Assembly (NCBI GenBank): GCA_022566355.1
Contig: JADFJB010000087.1
Coordinates: 1-20,402, forward strand
Source: a candidate division KSB1 bacterium
GTDB lineage: Bacteria > Zhuqueibacterota > JdFR-76 > DREG01
Reading direction: 5' to 3'
DNA length: 20,402 nucleotides
A program made the translations under genes and the position numbers. Under the pieces are notes generated by a model, which had not been told where the DNA came from, made no database searches, and was given only the letters and a program-made list of their open reading frames with translations. Shown here piece after piece: positions 16,292 to 20,402 of this stretch. Position 1 is the first letter of the stretch. Every line of letters begins with the position of its first letter.

Positions 16292-17425
16292 TCAATCCGG
16301 GAAACCCGATTTATCAATTCCGGGAATAATCCTCAGGGCATTTTTATAGTAGAGTTTCTTCAACACCTCATCGGGTAGATTCATACCGTACATTTTCCAG
16401 AAGGCATGCCGTTTTCGATAGTAATCGAAATATTCATCGGCGGATTCTAACACGCGGAAGTAGACATAATATTCTTTTGGATTCCAGGAATCCTTGCCAA
16501 ACATAACCCGGTCCTGGTATTTGATGAACCATTCCCGTGCAAAACGTGGCTGGCGTCCCAGCTCAGCCAAAACCGCACCGATCTCGGTGTACATATTGGG
16601 TAATTCGTCCATCAATTTTCCCAATCGGCCAAGATCGTTGCCCATCCAGCCCAAATGAGCATTGATAAAAATAGTTTTTGGATGTTTGCGAAATACATTG
16701 TGCTGTTCACTCATAATTTGTTCCCAAGATGGAAAAATCGCAGGATCTCGATAACGCCCGGGTCTTTGTTTTAACTCCAACCAACGTTCGTTATTCTTGT
16801 CCTTCGGCAGCCAAAAAGCTGCCGGCTCGCCGGTATGGATGAGTACCGGAATTCCCAATTCTCCACATTTCGCCCAAACCGGATCAATGCGAGGATCGTC
16901 TACAGCAATGAGTTTTCCGCTTTTGTCCTTATTGGTTAATCCATGACTTTTATAAATTTTTAAGCCGTTAGCGCCATTTCGAACATCAATTTCAAGCTGC
17001 CTGATTGTATTTTCCGCCCAATCCGGCTCATCAATGTTATTAAAATCGATATTGGTGAAGACGATGAATCGCCCGGGTTTTTGTTTTTTTGCATTTTCAA
17101 CTGCTTGTTTTAGAAAATCACTTTCATTTAAACCAAAACTAAAAGTGCCGTCTTCATTTTGTGTTCGTCTAAACCCTCTGCCGCTGAGGTTTACCATAAC
17201 CGCCATATTAAGTTTGTCCATTTCAGTAGTAACTTCATTTAAATCCATTGATCCCATTCTACGTTGATGATTGTGCACATCAATAAATGGAAACTTGGCA
17301 CGTGTTAGCGGATTCTCCGGGACCACCAGGGTGGAAGGCGGGTTGTAATCCTCAAAAGACATGATTTGACCAAAAACAACAAATGGAAATAAAGTAACAA
17401 GAAAATTTATCACAATTCTTTTCAT
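16292..17425 (-). CDS. Exported amidohydrolase (PF04909-like TIM barrel)
   Basis: The protein has 377 residues with a short signal peptide (MKRIVINFLVTLFPFVVFG, cleaved near Gln20). The metallo-dependent hydrolase residues are all visible: Asp49-Val-His51-Asn-His53 at strand 1, Lys156 in GLKIYK, His197 in LIHTGEP, His257 in NAHLGW and Asp312 in MFGKDSW. This set fits the amidohydrolase-2 group, which includes decarboxylases such as ACMSD and lactonase-like hydrolases. The substrate cannot be read from the sequence. Export to the periplasm is unusual for decarboxylases and points to a hydrolase for an external compound. It is transcribed divergently from the MoaD/ThiS-like gene, with a 146-base gap. 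Confidence 0.88.
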   Translation of the reverse strand: MKRIVINFLVTLFPFVVFGQIMSFEDYNPPSTLVVPENPLTRAKFPFIDVHNHQRRMGSMDLNEVTTEMDKLNMAVMVNLSGRGFRRTQNEDGTFSFGLNESDFLKQAVENAKKQKPGRFIVFTNIDFNNIDEPDWAENTIRQLEIDVRNGANGLKIYKSHGLTNKDKSGKLIAVDDPRIDPVWAKCGELGIPVLIHTGEPAAFWLPKDKNNERWLELKQRPGRYRDPAIFPSWEQIMSEQHNVFRKHPKTIFINAHLGWMGNDLGRLGKLMDELPNMYTEIGAVLAELGRQPRFAREWFIKYQDRVMFGKDSWNPKEYYVYFRVLESADEYFDYYRKRHAFWKMYGMNLPDEVLKKLYYKNALRIIPGIDKSGFPD

Positions 17426-17571
17426 AGCTGGTTTTCCTTCATTTTATTTCATAAGTTTGATAACGGAGTTCAAAATAAAAATTAATACGATCTTTTGCAA
17501 TGCTAGATTCAAAAATAAAAGAAATCATCTTTCAACAGGCTAGTGTTCCGGAAAACTAAAATGGCGGTTTA

Positions 17572-17847
17572 ATGTCGGTTACAGTTCTTATTCCAACTCC
17601 GTTAAGATCTTATACGGATCATCAACAATCTATTGAAATTGATGGCCAGAGTGTTGATGAGATTTTAAACAAACTTATGAATCAATATCCATTATTACGC
17701 AAACAAATATGTACGGAAGATGGTACAATTCGCAGATTCGTAAATATATTCTTAAACGACGAAGACGTTCGTTTTTTGGAAAAAGATAAAACTCCTGTTA
17801 GAGAACTGGATGTCATCAGTATCATACCATCGATTGCAGGGGGTTAA
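17572..17847 (+). CDS. MoaD/ThiS-family ubiquitin-like sulfur carrier
   Basis: The protein has 91 residues ending in Gly-Gly, the tail that is adenylated and thiocarboxylated. The beta-grasp pattern is clear: VTVLIPTPLR, a central helix (SVDEILNKLMNQYP), IRRFVNIFLNDEDVRFL and VISIIPSIAGG. The RFVNIFLNDEDVR wording is closest to the CysO-like branch of MoaD proteins, which delivers sulfur for cysteine synthesis, rather than to ThiS of thiamine synthesis. No E1-like MoeB/ThiF or cysteine synthase gene is seen nearby in the window. The next gene, 30 bases on, is a broken rhodanese that would have fitted as sulfur donor. Confidence 0.9.
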   Translation: MSVTVLIPTPLRSYTDHQQSIEIDGQSVDEILNKLMNQYPLLRKQICTEDGTIRRFVNIFLNDEDVRFLEKDKTPVRELDVISIIPSIAGG

Positions 17848-17877
17848 AATAATAATCGCTAATAAAGACAAAACTAT

Positions 17878-18149
17878 ATGACCAACATCCAAGTCATTTC
17901 TCCAGTAGAATTAAAAGAAAAACTTGATAACGGCGAAGATATTTTTATTCTTGATGTTAGAGAACAGAATATGAGAACTGTAATTTAACCTGTCATTTAA
18001 TCCCTCTGAATACATTGCCATCTCGAATCCATGAATTAAATTCAAACAATGAAATCGTCGTCTATTGTCACACAGGTATCCGGAGCGCTTATGCAGTTAA
18101 TTTTTTATTGCAGCACGGATTTAACAATGTAAAGAATCTAATTAACTAA
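17878..18149 (+). pseudogene. Rhodanese-like sulfurtransferase, frameshifted and cut short
   Basis: Frame one (ATG 17878) reads MTNIQVISPVELKEKLDNGE, then DIFILDVREQ, a normal rhodanese N-terminus, and would stop at 17986-17988. From 17967 the next frame continues sensibly: EYENCNLTCHLIPLNTLPSR ... NEIVVYCHTGIRSAYAVNFL, with the catalytic Cys in the CHTGIR loop, then NVKNLIN and TAA (18147-18149). One missing base around 17966 accounts for the shift. Rhodaneses of this type continue after NL with GGI..W, which is absent here. The gene therefore has two lesions. It lies directly behind the sulfur-carrier gene, a usual pairing. Confidence 0.85.
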
Positions 18150-18287
18150 TATACCAAAATCACTTTTCTCAAGCTTTTTTGCAATTTCATCAGCCCATAA
18201 TCTTCCATTAGGTAAATCAACTGATGAGACCCAGAATTCTAGATTCCCCACAATTAAAGGCATCCATTCTTTAAGTTTTTCAGCAGG
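18138..18287 (-). pseudogene. Internal scrap of a TIR-domain protein
   Basis: Forty-nine codons on the minus strand, closed by in-frame TAG on both sides, read PAEKLKEWMPLIVGNLEFWV, SSVDLPNGRLWADEIAKKLE and KSDFGILVN. This matches the early part of the bacterial TIR group, in which LKEWLP is followed by SS.DI..G.RW..EIA..LE and then FGI.C.TP. The opening (F.SWSG type) and everything after FGI are gone. On one side it ends at the palindromic repeat cluster, and on the other it overlaps the cut end of the rhodanese by 12 bases. TIR proteins of this type are NAD-degrading or nucleotide-signalling enzymes often linked to phage defence; this piece is inert. Confidence 0.72.
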
Positions 18288-18509
18288 CTATCCGAGAGAC
18301 ACAAAAAATGTCATCTTCGAATGTTTTCAGGTTATCCGAGAACCCAAAAACTGTCACCCCCGAGCGCTTTAAGCGGGGGTCTATTTGCATTAGTTAAGCA
18401 CAAAATGAACTTTTGATTAAAGCTTGCAGGAGAGACAAGACCGGTTCTCGGACAGCCTGTGTAACAAGATTCCCGATAATCCCGCCCCAGGCGGGACGGG
18501 AATGACAGT
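18284..18509. repeat. Cluster of direct and inverted palindromic repeats
   Basis: CAGGCTATCCGAGAG (from 18284) and CAGGTTATCCGAGAAC (18328) are direct copies. GGTTCTCGGACAGCCTG (18443-18459) is their inverted copy. Between and behind them lie two hairpins starting at or ending with a TGTCA word: ACCCCCG...CGGGGGT (18356-18380) and ATTCCCG...CGGGAAT (18469-18503) ending ATGACAG. The arrangement looks like nested small palindromic elements and is related in sequence to the repeat at 2642. It contains no gene and borders the TIR scrap. Confidence 0.7.
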
Positions 18510-18821
18510 TTTATAAATCAGTTATGAGGTTTGTGAATAATCCAGGTTAATTAATATAACCCCAGTAACACCTTCTTCCGAGTTTAGTTAAAAAAGTATT
18601 TAACTAGATTTGTTTTTTGCATAACCTGGTTTATCAAGTTTAACCCCGACAATAATATTTTGAATGAATAGTATGTATTATTTTTATTTATGTGTCCCTG
18701 CATAGGTATTACTATATGAATTTCATATTTGTTATTCATACTTGTAATTCAATTTCCAAGTGTGATATAATGATTTTATCTAAGTCGTTTATAAATAGTA
18801 AGATACATAGAAAGATAAATT
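18510..18821. other. AT-rich gap upstream of the secreted Fn3/CBM gene
   Basis: I find no coding frame or RNA gene. The stretch is strongly AT-rich and probably serves as the upstream control region for the gene starting at 18890. Confidence 0.4.
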
Positions 18822-18837
18822 TGGCACAATTGTTGAA
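18822..18837 (+). promoter_or_regulatory. Possible sigma-54 promoter
   Basis: TGGCAC-AATTG-TTGAA has the -24 box and spacing of a sigma-54 promoter, but the -12 box has GA where GC is expected. It lies 52 bases before the ATG of the secreted protein, a fitting distance. One mismatch at a key position keeps this tentative. Confidence 0.3.
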
Positions 18838-18889
18838 CTGAAGATGTTAAAAACGACGACTAACGAACCACATACGAAAATGAGATAAA

Positions 18890-20402
18890 ATGAGTAAGAA
18901 ATATTTAAAATATGTATTAGTACTTTTTGTTCTAATTGTAAGTAATGCTCAAGCAGAAAATGTAACTGTATCCTGGGATGCCAATACAGAATCAGATTTA
19001 TTGGGTTACAAAATTTATTATGGCACTTCTTCCGGAAGTTATTCCCAAGTAATTGATGTCGGCAATGTAATTGAATTTCAGGTCAATAATCTTTCTGCCG
19101 GATCATATTTTTTTGTAGTCACTGCTTATGATAACTCATATAATGAGAGTGACTATTCCGCAGAAGTAGCTTTTACAATTATTGAGGTTCCGGACAATAG
19201 ACCTCCCCAGATTTCAAATGTATTGATAAATAATATAACAATGAATTCAGCTACGATTAGTTGGGATAGTGACGAATTGAGCGACAGTGAGGTTGAATAT
19301 GGCTTGGATACGAATTATGGAAGCAGTACGCCATTGGATGTGAATTTAGTAACAAGTCATAATGTGAACTTGGCGGGTTTATTGGTGAAGACAACGTATC
19401 ATTTTCGAGTAAAATCGAAGGATGGGAATGGTAATTCAACAATATCGAATGATTTTAATTTTACAACTTCATCTGAGATTGGTTCATCATTTGATGTGAC
19501 GATGGAGGCTGAAGATATGCCAATCAAGACGGGGGTAGGTACGGCAAATGGCCCTGGTTGGGCCTTATGGTCGAACGGAATTGTGGCTGAAGAGGTTGTT
19601 TTTCCAGGAAATTATGACTTTGAATTTACACTGCATGCGAAAGGAAATTTCATCAATAGCGAATGGACTAAGGCAGAGATTCGAATTGATCAGGTTTCAA
19701 AAAGCATAATAGAAGTTAACAGCTCCGAATATACTGATTTTAAAGTGATATTGCCTGTTACTGGTGGTGTGCATGAGGTAGCGATTGCGTTTATTAATGA
19801 TTATAACGCAAATGGACAGGATCGAAATTTATGGGTGGATTGGCTCCGAATTATGGGAGGTGAAACCGCGGATGATTCATCTGGAGTAGTACCTGCGCCA
19901 AATATCACGGATGTTGTATTAATTGACCTTCAGACAATTCGAGTTTCTTTCTCTCAAAAAATGAATGGATCATCAGTTACTAAAAAGGAAAATTATTCAA
20001 TTGAACCTTCAGTTCAAATTCTTTCAATCGATTTAGATGCATCCCAGGTGTTCGTAACTTTGACAACCAGCATTCACCAGGAAGAAGTTGATTATACATT
20101 AACAGTGCAAAATGTTAGTAATTCTTCTGATATTGCAATGGAAAGTCCTTATTCCAAAACTTATCGATTTTTGGGTGTTAACCCTCCATTGGAAGAAGCG
20201 CCACCCACAATAACAGATGTTTTACTGCTTAATCGTCAGTCAATTCGCATTTCTTTCTCTCAAAAAATGAATGGGTCATCAGTTACTAAAAAGGAAAATT
20301 ATTCAATTGAACCTTCAGTTCAAATTCTTTCAATCGATTTAGATGCATCCCAGGTGTTCGTAACTTTGACGACCAGCATTCACCAGGAAGAAGTTGATTA
20401 TA
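18890..20402 (+). CDS. Secreted multidomain protein: Fn3-Fn3-CBM-Ig repeats (runs off the window)
   Basis: The open frame has 504 codons without a stop before the window edge. A signal peptide (MSKKYLKYVLVLFVLIVSNA, cut near Ala22) is followed by two fibronectin type III domains (about 23-105, VTVSWDANTESDLLGYKIYY; about 107-200, SATISWDSDELSDSEVEYG). A domain resembling xylan-binding CBM36/60 modules comes next (about 202-323, MEAEDMP ... NDYNANGQDRNLWVDWLRIMG). Then come SbsA/Big_5-like Ig modules of 102 residues, beginning about 337 and 439 (ITDVVLIDLQTIRVSFSQKM). It is a cell-surface or matrix protein, probably glycan-binding; a catalytic domain, anchor or sorting tail may lie beyond the window. 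The start ATG follows a short ATG-AGA-TAA. Confidence 0.88.
   Translation, partial: MSKKYLKYVLVLFVLIVSNAQAENVTVSWDANTESDLLGYKIYYGTSSGSYSQVIDVGNVIEFQVNNLSAGSYFFVVTAYDNSYNESDYSAEVAFTIIEVPDNRPPQISNVLINNITMNSATISWDSDELSDSEVEYGLDTNYGSSTPLDVNLVTSHNVNLAGLLVKTTYHFRVKSKDGNGNSTISNDFNFTTSSEIGSSFDVTMEAEDMPIKTGVGTANGPGWALWSNGIVAEEVVFPGNYDFEFTLHAKGNFINSEWTKAEIRIDQVSKSIIEVNSSEYTDFKVILPVTGGVHEVAIAFINDYNANGQDRNLWVDWLRIMGGETADDSSGVVPAPNITDVVLIDLQTIRVSFSQKMNGSSVTKKENYSIEPSVQILSIDLDASQVFVTLTTSIHQEEVDYTLTVQNVSNSSDIAMESPYSKTYRFLGVNPPLEEAPPTITDVLLLNRQSIRISFSQKMNGSSVTKKENYSIEPSVQILSIDLDASQVFVTLTTSIHQEEVDY
19898..20402 (+). repeat. 306-bp in-frame tandem repeat encoding Ig-like modules
   Basis: The first unit starts at about 19898 and the second at about 20204. 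The 153 bases from 19944 match those from 20250 to the window end with only two differences, both silent (GGA/GGG and ACA/ACG). The first 46 bases of the units are more diverged. This points to a recent duplication or to gene conversion limited to the core. More copies may follow outside the window. Confidence 0.92.

Noticed and set aside
19257-19442. Minus-strand frame inside the Fn3 gene
   Set aside because: The plus-strand frame is open for over 500 codons with clear Fn3 motifs.
1-20402. tRNA or rRNA genes
   Set aside because: I saw no cloverleaf-like or rRNA-like stretch in the gaps between genes.

Overview
The window looks like a chromosomal piece of an uncultured, low-GC, Gram-negative bacterium, probably of the FCB superphylum (Bacteroidota, Calditrichota, KSB1 or Marinimicrobia-like). 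The hints are a DUF5686 outer-membrane protein with a carboxypeptidase-regulatory N-terminus, a YfhO membrane protein, a TPR-CHAT protein next to a sigma factor and a zinc-finger anti-sigma-like protein, and many short palindromic or 6-8 bp tandem repeats between genes. This placement is inference; no rRNA or other marker gene is present.

Layout. (1) 1-4.87 kb, minus strand: a three-gene cassette read as sigma-70-family factor, then a membrane protein with two zinc fingers and an Fn3-like C-terminus, then a secreted TPR-CHAT protein. The CHAT reading frame stops at TAA just before the window edge, where the family normally continues. A 6-7 bp tandem repeat array separates the first two genes, and a perfect 9-bp inverted repeat overlaps the ribosome-binding region of the sigma gene. 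(2) 5.0-7.1 kb, plus strand: a macro-domain hydrolase, a repeat-rich spacer, the C-terminal scrap of a SpoIIE/PP2C phosphatase (minus strand), a small BrnA-like antitoxin without a visible toxin, and a dCMP deaminase. (3) 7.2-9.65 kb: a DUF5686 outer-membrane protein, followed by an unrecognised frameshifted remnant. (4) 10.1-16.1 kb: a surface-polysaccharide block with a YfhO-type membrane protein, a broken sulfotransferase and a Wzx-like flippase on the plus strand, converging on a GT4 glycosyltransferase on the minus strand. (5) 16.3-18.2 kb: a secreted amidohydrolase (minus strand), a MoaD/ThiS-like sulfur carrier, a frameshifted rhodanese, and a TIR-domain scrap that meets the rhodanese tail to tail. 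(6) 18.3-18.5 kb: a cluster of palindromic repeats. (7) 18.9 kb to the end: a secreted Fn3-Fn3-CBM-Ig protein whose Ig modules are a nearly identical 306-bp tandem repeat running out of the window.

The most notable candidate system is the sigma / zinc-finger membrane protein / exported CHAT cassette, which could be an envelope-signalling module in which a CHAT protease acts on, or reports through, the anti-sigma-like protein. The other strong theme is decay: several gene remnants (SpoIIE, sulfotransferase, rhodanese, TIR, an unknown gene, and possibly the CHAT gene) lie in 20 kb, often beside repeat elements. Readings rest on motif recognition by eye; no similarity search was run.
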